The translations under genes and the position numbers were made by a program. This document shows, piece by piece, positions 26,842-35,927 of a stretch of 38,946 bases of DNA (its first letter is position 1; each line of letters begins with the position of its first letter). The stretch covers positions 1 through 38,946 of the forward strand of contig CANJLB010000028.1 of the NCBI GenBank assembly GCA_947475065.1. The letters are read 5' to 3'. Origin of the DNA: Opitutia bacterium (lineage in GTDB: Bacteria; Verrucomicrobiota; Verrucomicrobiia; Opitutales; Opitutaceae). The notes beneath the pieces were generated by a model, which had not been told where the DNA came from, ran no database searches, and saw only the letters and a program-made list of their open reading frames with translations.

Positions 26842-27327
26842 ATGGCCAGCTACAACAAAGTCCTTCTGCTCGGCAACCTGACGCGCGACCCCGAACTGAG
26901 GGTCACGCCGAAAGGCACGCCCGTCTGCCAGTTCGGCCTCGCGGTCAACCGCCAGTTCAAGGACGAGACCGGCCAGACACGCGAGGAAGTGACGTTTGTT
27001 GACCTGGAGGCGTGGGGCAAGCAGGCCGAGACCATCGCCAAGTATCTGACCAAAGGACGCCCGCTCTTCGTCGAAGGCCGGCTGAAGCTCGACCAGTGGG
27101 ACGACAAGGCTTCCGGCCAGAAACGCAGCAAGCTCAAGGTGGTGCTCGAAAACTTCCAGTTCCTCGGCGGCCGCGAAGGCGGCCCGGGCGGCGCGCCGGG
27201 TGGCGGTGCTGCTTCCGGCGGCGAAGAAGGCGTGGACCAGACGGTCGAGCGCAGCGCCCCCGCCCCCCGCGCGCCCGGCAAGCCCCCGGCGGCGCCGGCC
27301 GGCATGGATGAAGACGTGCCGTTCTGA
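26842..27327 (+). CDS. ssb: single-stranded DNA-binding protein
   Basis: A 161-residue SSB. The OB fold spans residues 1-108: YNKVLLLGNLTRDPELRVTPKGTPVCQFGLAVNR, then EVTFVDLEAWGKQAETIAKYLTKG and LFVEGRLKLDQW. A Gly/Ala/Pro-rich flexible linker leads to the acidic tip MDEDVPF, the site that binds partner repair and replication proteins. Located in the conserved rpsF-ssb-rplI order. ATG at 26842, 28 bases after rpsF. Confidence 0.95.
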   Translation: MASYNKVLLLGNLTRDPELRVTPKGTPVCQFGLAVNRQFKDETGQTREEVTFVDLEAWGKQAETIAKYLTKGRPLFVEGRLKLDQWDDKASGQKRSKLKVVLENFQFLGGREGGPGGAPGGGAASGGEEGVDQTVERSAPAPRAPGKPPAAPAGMDEDVPF

Positions 27328-27388
27328 GGCCCGCGCGATCCGGCAATTTCCCCTATTTTTACTTAATTTCAATTTAACCAACATCACC

Positions 27389-27949
27389 ATGGCACACAGC
27401 GAAGTTCTTCTCCTCAAGCCCGTCGAAAGCCTCGGCGGCGAGGGCGACCAAGTCAGGGTTCGCGCCGGCTACGCGCGCAACTATCTCCTCCCGCGCCAGC
27501 TGGCCGCCCCGCTCACGCAGGCGAACCGCAAGCACGTGGACGCGCTCAAGAAGCGCCGCGCCGGTCGCGAGGCCGCCGAGCTGACGGGGGCCCAGGAGCT
27601 CGCCGGCCGCCTTGGCAAGGTCGCGCTCGCGTTTGCCGTGAAGACCGGCGACGGCGGCAAGATGTTTGGCGCCATCACGGCGGCCGACCTGCACGCCAAG
27701 ATCACCGAGGCCGGCATCACGCTCGACAAGCGCAAGGTTCATCTCGCCGCGCCGGTCAAGACCCTCGGCAAGCACGAGGTGAAGATCAAGCTGCACGCCG
27801 ACGTGAGCGTCGAGCTGTCCTTCGATGTTGTTTCGGAAAACCCGATTGTCGAGCCCGCCGCCGAGGCCAAGGCGGACGAGCCGCACATCACGGAGAAAAA
27901 ATCCGCCCGGCACGCCCCCAAGAAGGACGGCGCCGAGCCGGCGGCCTGA
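27389..27949 (+). CDS. rplI: 50S ribosomal protein bL9
   Basis: A 186-residue protein. The N-terminal rRNA-binding domain is VLLLKPVESLGGEGDQVRVRAGYARNYLLPRQLA. A long connecting helix and the C-terminal domain (GKMFGAITAADLHAKI, HLAAPVKTLGKHEVKIKLH) follow. A charged extension of about 35 residues beyond the normal end is rich in Lys and Ala. The start at ATG 27389 has an AT-rich leader (27340-27388) with no Shine-Dalgarno sequence, unlike rplY, so initiation may rely on an unstructured A/U-rich leader. Last gene of the operon; a strong terminator follows. Confidence 0.95.
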   Translation: MAHSEVLLLKPVESLGGEGDQVRVRAGYARNYLLPRQLAAPLTQANRKHVDALKKRRAGREAAELTGAQELAGRLGKVALAFAVKTGDGGKMFGAITAADLHAKITEAGITLDKRKVHLAAPVKTLGKHEVKIKLHADVSVELSFDVVSENPIVEPAAEAKADEPHITEKKSARHAPKKDGAEPAA

Positions 27950-27977
27950 GTTGCCCGGCAGGAAAATGAAATTTGAA

Positions 27978-28005
27978 AGCCGCGAGGAAACCTCGCGGCT
28001 TTTTT
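27978..28005 (+). terminator. intrinsic terminator of the rplY-rplI operon
   Basis: Perfect 10-bp stem AGCCGCGAGG (27978-27987), loop AAA, CCTCGCGGCT (27991-28000), then a run of five more T, 29 bases after the rplI stop. Confidence 0.93.
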
Positions 28006-28389
28006 GTGCCTGCATGGAACTGAAATCGGAGGAGGAGGTTTGAATCACAAAGGCGCGGAGGATGGGAAAGACTGAAGGACTGGGAACTTCGCGGCCTTGG
28101 CGTGGTTCTTGTAAAAATTCAGGTCGGAGTTGTTTACACGAAGGTCGCGGAGGGCGGGGAGGTGGAATGCGGAATTATGTCTGGCTTCTGACCCCTGGCA
28201 TCTGGCCTCTGGTTGGCTGATGTCGGCGATGCGGCCTCGGTAACAGAAGCCCACGAAGCCAAAATTCAGGAGCCGGAAAACATCCCTGGTAGGGTTTCAC
28301 CCCATATCCTGGAGGAGGCCGTTTGCATATAGTTTGCGCGGCTGCGCCTCCGGCGCGGCCTTATCTCCTTTTACTTGATATACATACCC
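28006..28389. other. repeat-bearing spacer, no gene
   Basis: Contains degenerate CACAAAGGCGCGGAGGATGGG and ACGAAGGTCGCGGAGGG blocks, one copy of the 30-bp dispersed repeat, and an AGAAGCCCACGAAGCC block. Just before the kinase gene is a GC palindrome-like stretch (about 28338-28362). No convincing ORF or promoter was found. Confidence 0.65.
28215..28244 (+). repeat. dispersed 30-bp repeat, copy 4
   Basis: GGCTGATGTCGGCGATGCGG followed by CCTCGGTAAC. Same orientation as copies 1 to 3. Confidence 0.75.
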
Positions 28390-30936
28390 ATGAAGCCCAA
28401 GAATTCCACGCCGTCACCCGACCTCGTCGCGACCGACCCGGCGTCCGTCATCACCGAGGTGCGGCGCCAGGCCACTTTGCTCAAGACCGGTGCCTTGCAG
28501 GATGCGATCCTCAACAGCGCCAATTTCTCCAGCATCGCCACGGATGAGAAGGGTGTCATCCAGATCTTCAATGTGGGCGCGGAGCGGATGCTGGGCTACA
28601 CCGCCGCCGATGTGCTGAACCGGATCACTCCGGCCGACATTTCCGATCCGCAGGAGGTGATTGCGCGCGCCAAGGCCCTGAGCCTGGAGCTCAAGACCAC
28701 GATTGCGCCGGGCTTCGAGGCGCTGGTGTTCAAGGCCTCGCGCGGGATCGAGGACATTTATGAGCTCACCTACATCCGCAAGGATGGCAGCCGCTTTCCG
28801 GCCGTCGTGTCGGTCACGGCGCTGCGCAACGACGAAGGGGTGATCATCGGCTATCTCCTGATCGGCACGGACAACACCGCGCGCAAGCAGGCGGAAGCCG
28901 CCCTGCGCAAGGCGGGGGCGCTGCAAAACGCCATCTTTAACAGCGCGAATTTTTCCAGCATCGCCACGGACGAAAAAGGGGTCATCCAGATTTTCAACGT
29001 CGGGGCCGAGCGCATGCTGGGCTATGCGGCGGCCGATGTGATGAACAAAATCACGCCCGCGGACATCTCCGATCCGCAGGAAGTCATCGCCCGGGCCAAG
29101 GCCCTGAGCCTGGAACTGGTGGCCACGATCACGCCGGGCTTCGAGGCGCTGGTGTTCAAGGCCTCGCGCGGGATCGAGGACATCTACGAGCTCACCTACA
29201 TCCGCAAGGACGGCACCCGCTTTCCCGCCGTGGTGTCGGTCACGGCGCTGCGCAACGATGACGGCGGCATCATCGGCTATCTCCTGATCGGCACGGACAA
29301 CACCGCGCGCAAGCAGGTGGAGGCCGAGCAGAAGAAACTCGACCAGCGTCTGCGGGACCAGCAGTTCTACACGCGGTCGCTGATCGAGGCCAACGTGGAC
29401 GCGCTGATGACCACCGATCCGCTGGGCATCATCACCGATGTCAACAAGCAGATGGAGGTGCTCACGGGCTGCACGCGCGACGAGCTGATCGGCGCACCGT
29501 TCAAGGACTGCTTCACCGACCCGGAGCGGGCGGAGGCCGGCATCAAACGGGTGCTGGGCGAAAAGAAGGTCACCGACTACGAGCTCACGGCGCGCGCGCG
29601 GGACGGGAAGGAGACCGTGGTGTCCTACAACGCGACCACTTTTTACGACCGGGAGCGGAAGCTGCAGGGCGTGTTTGCCGCCGCGCGCGATGTCACGGAG
29701 CGGAAACGCTTCGCCCAGGCGCTCCAGGAAACGAACTTCGAGCTTGAGAGCGCCAAGTTCGTCGCGGAAAAGGCCAACCTCGCCAAGTCGGATTTTCTCT
29801 CCCGCATGAGCCACGAGCTGCGCAGCCCGCTCAACGCGATCCTCGGCTTTGCCCAGCTGATGGAGACGGCCGACCCCCTGCCCACCGCCCCCCAGGCGGC
29901 CCGCATCACCCAGATTCTCCAGGCTGGCTGGCACCTGCTGAAGCTCATCAATGAGGTCCTGGACCTCGCGGTGATCGAGTCCGGGCAGATGGCGTTGTCG
30001 GGCGAGGCCGTGTCCGTCGGGATGATCATGGAAGACTGCAAGGCCATGATGGAGCCGCAGGCCCAGAAGCGTCGCATCCGCATGCAATTTCCCCGCTTCG
30101 ACCACCCCGTGTTTGTGCAGGCCGACCTGACGCGCCTGAAGCAGATCGTCATCAACCTGCTTTCCAACGCGATCAAATACAACCAGGAGCGGGGCGAGGT
30201 GGAGGTGCTCTGCACCGCGAGGGCGCCCAACCACATCCGCATCACCGTGCGGGACACCGGCGCGGGCCTGTCGCCGGAAAAGGTGGCGCAACTTTTTCAA
30301 CCGTTCAACCGCCTGGGCCAGGAGGCCGGTGGCGTGCCCGGCACCGGCATCGGCCTCGTGGTGACCAAGCGGCTGGCGGAGCTGATGGGCGGATCCTTGG
30401 GAGTGGAAAGCACGCCCGGGGTGGGAACCTCGTTTTGGTGCGACCTGGTCACCTCGGCGGCGCCCCAGCTTAAGGCACAAGGCATCGTGGCCCCGGCCTC
30501 GGTCCGGCCGCCCTTGCCGCCCGGGGCGACGGAGCGCACCCTGCTCTATGTGGAGGACAACCCGGCGAACATGGAGCTGGTTGCCCAGCTGATCGCCCGG
30601 TGCCCGGATATCCGGATGCTGACCGCGGTGAACGGGACGCTGGGCCTGGAGCTCGCCCGCACCGCCCGACCGACGGTGATCCTCATGGACATCAATCTGC
30701 CGGGCATCAGCGGCATCGAGGCCCTGAAAATCTTGCGCCAAGATCCGGCCACGGCACTCATTCCGGTCGTGGCGCTGAGTGCCAACGCGATGCCGCGCGA
30801 CATCACCCGGGGCATGGAGGCGGGGTTCTTCCGCTATCTGACCAAGCCCATCATCGTGAACGAATTTATGGACACGCTGAATGCAGCGCTCGCGGCAGCG
30901 GAAACCAAACTGGTCGCGCCCTTTAACACCGGCTGA
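28390..30936 (+). CDS. hybrid histidine kinase with three PAS domains (two near-identical) and a receiver
   Basis: An 848-residue soluble protein; no membrane helix or signal peptide was seen. Order: PAS 1 (about 34-175), PAS 2 (about 176-317), a different PAS 3 (about 330-450), HisKA with His475 in RMSHELRSPLN, HATPase (NLLSNAIKY, DTGAGL, GTGIGLVVT) and a receiver (about 717-840) with Asp767 in VILMDINLPG, VALSAN and LTKP. The sensor part is cytoplasmic and could bind a cofactor or small molecule; no cofactor ligand could be identified. ATG at 28390 was chosen over TTG at 28375. No output regulator lies next to it; the converging neighbour is leuB. Confidence 0.92.
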   Translation: MKPKNSTPSPDLVATDPASVITEVRRQATLLKTGALQDAILNSANFSSIATDEKGVIQIFNVGAERMLGYTAADVLNRITPADISDPQEVIARAKALSLELKTTIAPGFEALVFKASRGIEDIYELTYIRKDGSRFPAVVSVTALRNDEGVIIGYLLIGTDNTARKQAEAALRKAGALQNAIFNSANFSSIATDEKGVIQIFNVGAERMLGYAAADVMNKITPADISDPQEVIARAKALSLELVATITPGFEALVFKASRGIEDIYELTYIRKDGTRFPAVVSVTALRNDDGGIIGYLLIGTDNTARKQVEAEQKKLDQRLRDQQFYTRSLIEANVDALMTTDPLGIITDVNKQMEVLTGCTRDELIGAPFKDCFTDPERAEAGIKRVLGEKKVTDYELTARARDGKETVVSYNATTFYDRERKLQGVFAAARDVTERKRFAQALQETNFELESAKFVAEKANLAKSDFLSRMSHELRSPLNAILGFAQLMETADPLPTAPQAARITQILQAGWHLLKLINEVLDLAVIESGQMALSGEAVSVGMIMEDCKAMMEPQAQKRRIRMQFPRFDHPVFVQADLTRLKQIVINLLSNAIKYNQERGEVEVLCTARAPNHIRITVRDTGAGLSPEKVAQLFQPFNRLGQEAGGVPGTGIGLVVTKRLAELMGGSLGVESTPGVGTSFWCDLVTSAAPQLKAQGIVAPASVRPPLPPGATERTLLYVEDNPANMELVAQLIARCPDIRMLTAVNGTLGLELARTARPTVILMDINLPGISGIEALKILRQDPATALIPVVALSANAMPRDITRGMEAGFFRYLTKPIIVNEFMDTLNAALAAAETKLVAPFNTG
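28489..29340 (+). repeat. 426-bp tandem duplication of a PAS domain
   Basis: Unit 1 (28489-28914) and unit 2 (28915-29340) encode 142 residues each, with about a dozen or so differences by eye. Long stretches such as TPADISDPQEVIARAKALSL are identical. Similarity is high at DNA level too, so the duplication is recent or kept alike by conversion. Confidence 0.9.
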
Positions 30937-30948
30937 AGGTTTTGCTCC

Positions 30949-32055
30949 TCACAGGTTCGCCATGATCGCATCCGCCATCGCCCGGGTGCCGACGCTGGGC
31001 TTTCCGAAGGCGATGTCGCCGGTGCGCGTGCCGCCGGTCACGGCCTTTTTCACGGCGGCCTCGATGCGGGCGGCGACCTTGTCCAGGCCGAAGCTGTAGC
31101 GGAGCATGAGGGCGACGGAGAGGATTTGCGCACAGGGGTTGGCGATGCCTTTGCCGGCGATGTCGGGCGCGGTGCCGCCGGCGGGCTCGTAGAGGCCGAA
31201 GGGGAGGCCGAGGGAGTTTTTCCCGGCGCCGAGCGAGGCGGAGGAGAGCATGCCGAGCGAGCCGCAGATGACGGCCATCTCATCGGAGAGGATGTCGCCG
31301 AACATGTTTTCGGTCACGAAGACGTCGAACTGGTTGGGGTCGCGCGCGAGCTGCATGGCGGCGTTGTCCACATACATATGGGTGAGCGCGAGGTCGGGGG
31401 CGTGCTGCGCGCAGTAGTCGGTGACGGTCTTGCGCCAGAGGACGGAGGTTTCCAGGACGTTGGCCTTGTCCACCGAGCAGAGCTTTTTCTTGCGCGAACG
31501 GGCGGCGGTGATGGCGACCTGGAGGATGCGCTCGATCTCGGACTTCTTATAGACCATGGTGTCCACGGCCTGCACGTCTCCATCGGCGAGGGTTTTCGTT
31601 TCCTTGGGCTGGCCGAAATAAACCCCGCCGGTGAGCTCGCGGATGCAGACGATGTCAATGCCGTCGGGGATGCGCTCGGTCTTGAGCGGGGAGGCGTCGG
31701 TGAGCTCGCGATAGAGCAGGCCCGGGCGGAGGTTGGCAAAGAGCGTGAAATGCTTGCGCAGCGGGAGCAGCGCGGCGCGCTCGGGCTGTTCCTTGGGCGG
31801 GAGCTTTTCCCATTTCGGACCGCCGACAGAGCCAAAGAGGATGGCGTCGGACTGCTCGCAGAGCTTCACGGTGGAGTCGGGGAGCGCCTTGCCGTGGTTG
31901 TCAATGCCGGCGCCGCCGACATCGGCGGCCGTGGAGGCGAGCGTGAGGTTTTCCTGCCGGGCGACGTGTTGAAACACGCGCAGGGCCTCGGTCATGACCT
32001 CGGGGCCAATGTAGTCTCCGGCAAGGACGGCGAACTTGAGTGTCTGGGTCGGCAT
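30949..32055 (-). CDS. leuB: 3-isopropylmalate dehydrogenase
   Basis: A 368-residue enzyme of leucine biosynthesis, oxidising and decarboxylating 3-isopropylmalate with NAD. Visible motifs: [13 protein letters not shown] (the common form has G-D-G-I-G, here G-D-Y-I-G), [35 protein letters not shown] with the catalytic tyrosine, [10 protein letters not shown] and the metal/substrate motif [33 protein letters not shown] belongs to the NAD-binding region. ATG at 32055 has a weak ribosome-binding site. leuA, leuC and leuD are not adjacent. It lies downstream of the DUF3500 gene on the same strand and converges with the hybrid kinase. Confidence 0.95.
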   Translation of the reverse strand: MPTQTLKFAVLAGDYIGPEVMTEALRVFQHVARQENLTLASTAADVGGAGIDNHGKALPDSTVKLCEQSDAILFGSVGGPKWEKLPPKEQPERAALLPLRKHFTLFANLRPGLLYRELTDASPLKTERIPDGIDIVCIRELTGGVYFGQPKETKTLADGDVQAVDTMVYKKSEIERILQVAITAARSRKKKLCSVDKANVLETSVLWRKTVTDYCAQHAPDLALTHMYVDNAAMQLARDPNQFDVFVTENMFGDILSDEMAVICGSLGMLSSASLGAGKNSLGLPFGLYEPAGGTAPDIAGKGIANPCAQILSVALMLRYSFGLDKVAARIEAAVKKAVTGGTRTGDIAFGKPSVGTRAMADAIMANL

Positions 32056-32239
32056 AAAGGTGCAAGCTTGGGCAACCGCCGTGGGGTGTGGCAAGCGGAG
32101 TTTGCGCCACGCGGCGTCGAGGGGCGGCGGGTGTCGAACCGGCGGTGTGCCACGGCCCCGTCGTGGTGGCGCTTGGGCCGCGGCGTCAGAGGGGAGGGCG
32201 TTTAATCCAACCGGAGCGGGCAGTTGCCTGGACCGATGT

Positions 32240-33322
32240 TTATGGCCGTGCGGCGGGCGCAGTGACGGGAGCCGCCGGCGGGGTGGCCGTGGGATGCGGT
32301 GTATGGTCGTAGTGCGCGCGCAACAGGTCCTCGCCGAAATCGCGCTCGAAATCGCGCCAGGCGGCGTGGATGTGGTTCGCGCCGTTCTGGGTGTTGTCGT
32401 ATTCCAACAGGAAGGTTGGCCCCTGCACGCGGTAGTAGTGCGCCTGGCGCGGCTCGATGCTCCCGGCCCAGCCGAAACGGATTTTCTCCACGCCCGCGGC
32501 CGTGATGCGCGCGAGGTCGGCGCGGGCCACCTCGCTGCGGGCGCGCTCCAGGTATTCACGGATGAGGTCGAGCAGCGCGGCCTGCTGTGGGGCGGTCAGA
32601 TCGGGCCAAGCGATGCCGACGGGGGTGAGTGCGGTCACTTTGCGCTGGTTGCCTGTGATGATCTCGTTGGGTGCCTGCGCCTGGAAGACAGCGGTGCGAC
32701 GCTGCGCTTCGGTGAGCGAGCGCACCAGTGCGCGCCCGAGATCCTCCTCGTCCGCGAGCACGCGCAGCCCTTGGCGCGGGCCGGAGCGCACTTCGGCGGG
32801 GTTGCTGCCCAAAAACGACGGCGTGGCGCTGATCTCATGGCCGTTGATGATGGTGAAGTTGACCGAAAGATGGTGCCCTTCGACTCGCCAGCCCCAGGTG
32901 CCGGTCTCGGCCGGCGTGCCAAAAATGGTGACGTAATACAGCTCCTCGTCTCGCACTTGCACGCCGCCGTTCTCAAGCTCACGGAGCACCCCTTCCAGGC
33001 TCATGATGGTGTCGGCCTTGACGAGGCCGCGGGCACTCAGGCCGCTGGCCAGCAGCGCGTGCGCGAGCAGGCGCTGGGCGGGGTTCATGGCCTTGAACGT
33101 GAGGCCACGGCGGACCAGCGGGACAAAGTTCCAGTTCTGGCGTTCCTCGGCGGCGAGGTCAAAACGCCCCACCACGCGCTGCTCTGTGGTCAGCGAGGCG
33201 AGCCAGTGTTGGGCGGCGTCGGCCATCTCCTCGCCGGGGCCGTGGGCGCGCAAGGCGGGGAGCGCGGCAAAACCAAGCAGAAGCACCGAAACGAAAAAGC
33301 GAAAGACCGGGCGGGGTATCAT
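32240..33322 (-). CDS. DUF3500 family secreted protein
   Basis: A 360-residue protein. Residues 1-26 form a signal peptide (a hydrophobic run ending in ALRAHG). The mature part fits DUF3500: the LVRRGLTFKAMNPAQRLLAHALLASGLS block, YYVTIFGTP ... WGWRVEGHHLSVNFTI, and near the end the FGWAGSIEPRQAHYYRVQGPTFLLEYDNTQNGANHIHAAWRD block. Conserved His, Glu and Asp residues in the last block suggest a metal or ligand site, but the family has no established function. A proline-rich tail follows. ATG at 33322. Divergent from sodC, about 290 bases apart; leuB follows downstream after about 185 bases. Confidence 0.85.
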   Translation of the reverse strand: MIPRPVFRFFVSVLLLGFAALPALRAHGPGEEMADAAQHWLASLTTEQRVVGRFDLAAEERQNWNFVPLVRRGLTFKAMNPAQRLLAHALLASGLSARGLVKADTIMSLEGVLRELENGGVQVRDEELYYVTIFGTPAETGTWGWRVEGHHLSVNFTIINGHEISATPSFLGSNPAEVRSGPRQGLRVLADEEDLGRALVRSLTEAQRRTAVFQAQAPNEIITGNQRKVTALTPVGIAWPDLTAPQQAALLDLIREYLERARSEVARADLARITAAGVEKIRFGWAGSIEPRQAHYYRVQGPTFLLEYDNTQNGANHIHAAWRDFERDFGEDLLRAHYDHTPHPTATPPAAPVTAPAARP

Positions 33323-33613
33323 GCGGCAGAGCCTGCGCGGCCGGGCGCACAGGGCAATGCGGAAATCCCTCCTTCTGCTTGGCTGGGGCCGTGCGCCTCC
33401 GTGGGCACGGACCGCGGGGCGGATGCGTGGGCCCAGGCATCCTATCCATGCTGTCGGTCGGGACGCCGGAAGTCGCACCCCATTGGCCAGGGAGGAGCAA
33501 GCCACCGGCCCGACTTTCCGTGCTGGCAATTTGGCCGGCCCCGGGCCAATCTGCAGTTCCTCCGTCCGCGGCTCTTCGCGTTGGCGGCGTTCACCCAATC
33601 CCATTCATCCCCC

Positions 33614-34186
33614 ATGTCCTCCCATCCCCGCTCCCTGTTCGCCTGCCTCTCCTTCGCTCTGGCGCTCGCCGTCCCGTCGCCCTCCGGGCGGCTGCACGCG
33701 GCGGATGCGCCCCCCGCTGCCGCGCCGGCGGCTCCCGCCGCGATCGCGGTGCTCGCACCAACGCAGGGCAATGACACGGTGCGGGGCACCGTGAAGTTCA
33801 CGAAAGTGGCCGGTGGCGTGCGCGTCGTCGCCGATGTCACCGGGCTCAAGCCGGGCGAGCATGGCTTCCACCTCCACGAGTTTGGCGACGCCTCGTCTGC
33901 CGACGGCACGGCGGCGGGTGGTCACTTCAATCCCGCCAAGGAAACCCACGGGGCGCCGACGGCCGAGCACCGGCATGCGGGCGACCTTGGCAACCTCAAG
34001 GCCGACGCCGCCGGCCACGCCACGCTTGATTACGTGGATTCCAAGCTCTCCTTCGACGGTGCGGCCTCCATCATCGGCCACGGTGTGGTCATCCACGCCA
34101 ACCCCGACGACATGACCACGCAGCCGACCGGCAACGCCGGCGGCCGTGTCGCCGTGGGCGTGATCGGCCTCGCGAAAGGGCCGTGA
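33614..34186 (+). CDS. sodC: Cu/Zn superoxide dismutase (SodC type) lacking both disulfide cysteines
   Basis: A 190-residue secreted protein. The signal peptide ends near residue 30 (LHAAD), followed by an Ala/Pro linker. The SOD fold keeps the copper and zinc ligands: GFHLHEFGD, GGHFNP, THGAP, EHRHAGDLGN and GHGVVIHANPDD. The active-site arginine is in GNAGGRVA, and the DDMT aspartate remains. The two cysteines that form the conserved internal disulfide are both replaced: GDASSADG instead of GDCSSADG, and RVAVGVIG instead of RVACGVIG. The enzyme converts superoxide to hydrogen peroxide and oxygen in the periplasm. Loss of both partners together suggests a tolerated change rather than random decay. 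Confidence 0.93.
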   Translation: MSSHPRSLFACLSFALALAVPSPSGRLHAADAPPAAAPAAPAAIAVLAPTQGNDTVRGTVKFTKVAGGVRVVADVTGLKPGEHGFHLHEFGDASSADGTAAGGHFNPAKETHGAPTAEHRHAGDLGNLKADAAGHATLDYVDSKLSFDGAASIIGHGVVIHANPDDMTTQPTGNAGGRVAVGVIGLAKGP

Positions 34187-34433
34187 GATTCCTGCCGCTT
34201 ACGCGGCGGACCACGGGCGGGTGCAGTCCGGCGCACGAGCGCAGGGACGCCCACGCGGAAAGGCGATGAGGCCGACGGCAGCCGGTCGGGCTGTAGCTGT
34301 CCCCATGGCGCGATTGTGCCGGCCAACACCCGTTCACCGGATCAATCGCGCGAGGCCGCAGCCGTCACGCCGCCAATAGATGTCGGCGGCAGGATGCGCC
34401 CGGCGGGAGCAATGATCCTAAAATTGCCCGTCC
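34187..34433. other. spacer after sodC, no gene
   Basis: A GC-rich spacer with no convincing ORF or terminator; it includes a short GAGCGCAGGGACGCCC block near 34230 that echoes the GC-repeat wording in uvrA. The region becomes less GC-rich from about 34405, where the direct-repeat array begins. Confidence 0.5.
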
Positions 34434-34477
34434 GGCCATGACAATTGCCTGACAAACATTTTACAACGCCATGACAA
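34434..34477. promoter_or_regulatory. four 11-bp direct repeats, Pho-box-like operator
   Basis: Four contiguous 11-mers end at 34444, 34455, 34466 and 34477: GGCCATGACAA, TTGCCTGACAA, ACATTTTACAA and CGCCATGACAA. On the minus strand each unit begins TTGTCAT, TTGTAAA, TTGTCAG or TTGTCAT. That is the layout of tandem PhoB boxes (CTGTCAT-type heptamer plus four bases). The last unit ends 47 bases before the vWA gene start. A TAGATT at 34497-34502 could be a -10 element, but the spacing is not standard and the box orientation is reversed relative to the gene. Confidence 0.6.
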
Positions 34478-34524
34478 CCCGGCGGGCGGATTCAGGTAGA
34501 TTGGGCACGTAATCCCAACCTACC

Positions 34525-35877
34525 ATGAAAACCTACCTGCTCCAGATCCTGTCCGCCACGCTCCTGCTGGGCGTCGCGTTTTCCCCGGCACGCGCTGCCG
34601 CCTCCGCCAATCCGGTCCGCCTGCGCGTCGAACTGGACCGCAGCGTCCTGCCGGCGGATTCCGCCGAAAAGGCGGTTGTCAAAATCGCGCTCGACGGCGT
34701 GCGCCGGCCGCGCCCGGAGCTGAGGCCGGCGGTCAACCTCGCGCTGGTGATTGACCGATCCGGCTCGATGAGCGGCGTAAAAATTCAAAAGGCCCGCGAG
34801 GCGGCGCTGGAGGCGCTCAGCCGGCTCGCGGCGGATGACATCATTTCGGTTGTTACCTATGGCGGCGACGTCCGCACGGTGCTGCCGGCGCAGCGGGTGG
34901 GAGACGGCCGCGCGGCGGCCGATGCGATCCAGGCCATCCGGGCCGACGGCGGCACCCCGCTGTTTGCCGGCGTGTCGCAGGGCGCATCGGAGCTGCGGAA
35001 AAATCTCGACCGGGCGGGCCTGATCCACCGGCTGATCCTAGTTTCCGACGGCCTTGCCAACGAGGGGCCGAGCTCGCCCGACGAACTGGGCCGGCTCGGC
35101 TCGGCGCTGGTGAAGGAAGGAATCTCGGTCACGACCGTCGGGCTGGGGCTGGACTACAACGAGGACCTGATGACACGCCTGGCACAGCGCAGCGACGGCA
35201 ACACCTATTTTGTCGCGAGTGCGGCCGACCTGCCGCGCGTGTTCACGGCCGAGCTGGGCGACGTGCTCAACGTCGTGGCCCGGCGCGTGACGGTCACGGT
35301 GCAGTTTCCCGAAGGCGTGCGGCCGGTGGCATTTGTCGGACGCGAGGGCAGCATCCGCGGGCAGACCGCCGAAGTGACGCTCAACCAGCTCTACGGCGGA
35401 CAGGAAAAATTTGCGCTGGTGGAGGTGGAAGTCGCGCCCGGCCGGGCCGGCACCGGGCGGGAGATCGCGAGCGCGACCGCGACGTTGGAGGACGCCGGCA
35501 CCCGGCGCACGCTCACCCTCACGGTCGGGGCCAGCGCCCGGTTCAGCACCGACCGCGCCGCCGTGGTGGGCGCGGCCAACAGTAAGGTGCAGGCCGACTG
35601 GGCCGCCAACGTCATCGCGGCTGCCAAGGACCGGGCGGTCGAGCTGGCCGACGCCGGCCGCCGGACCGAGGCCGCCGCCGTGTTGCGTGCCCGCGCCAAC
35701 GAACTGGATGCCGTCGGCCGTACCTACGGCAATGCCGCGGTCGTCAGCATCTCGGCGGTGAACAGCGCCGAGGCCGCCCGCCTCGAACGCGACGGCCTCG
35801 ACAACGCCGCACGCAAAGGCTATCGCACGGACAGCGCCAATACCGCCAGCCAGCAGGGCATGCCCTCCACGCGCTGA
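34525..35877 (+). CDS. secreted von Willebrand factor type A domain protein
   Basis: A 450-residue protein. The signal peptide ends near residue 25 (ARAAAS). The vWA domain spans about 70-250, with the metal-ion-dependent adhesion site: VIDRSGSM (Asp77, Ser79, Ser81), the threonine in GGTPLFAG and the aspartate in LVSDGLANEG. A beta-rich region follows (about 255-345). The C-terminal part (about 350-435) is an alanine-rich helical region with many N, A and D residues. vWA proteins of this kind bind partners through a Mg2+ ion; the ligand is unknown. It is followed after 50 bases by a histidine kinase and its regulator on the same strand, and preceded by the Pho-box-like repeats. It may be a target or an input component of that pair. 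Confidence 0.88.
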   Translation: MKTYLLQILSATLLLGVAFSPARAAASANPVRLRVELDRSVLPADSAEKAVVKIALDGVRRPRPELRPAVNLALVIDRSGSMSGVKIQKAREAALEALSRLAADDIISVVTYGGDVRTVLPAQRVGDGRAAADAIQAIRADGGTPLFAGVSQGASELRKNLDRAGLIHRLILVSDGLANEGPSSPDELGRLGSALVKEGISVTTVGLGLDYNEDLMTRLAQRSDGNTYFVASAADLPRVFTAELGDVLNVVARRVTVTVQFPEGVRPVAFVGREGSIRGQTAEVTLNQLYGGQEKFALVEVEVAPGRAGTGREIASATATLEDAGTRRTLTLTVGASARFSTDRAAVVGAANSKVQADWAANVIAAAKDRAVELADAGRRTEAAAVLRARANELDAVGRTYGNAAVVSISAVNSAEAARLERDGLDNAARKGYRTDSANTASQQGMPSTR

Positions 35878-35927
35878 CCGGCAACGCCGGCATTGAGCCG
35901 CCCGCCCAAACCCTCCAGCCTCCCGCC

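Noticed and set aside
28414-30741. A 775-residue leftward ORF opposite the hybrid kinase
   Set aside because: Antisense shadow; it shows the PAS duplication only because the DNA is duplicated.
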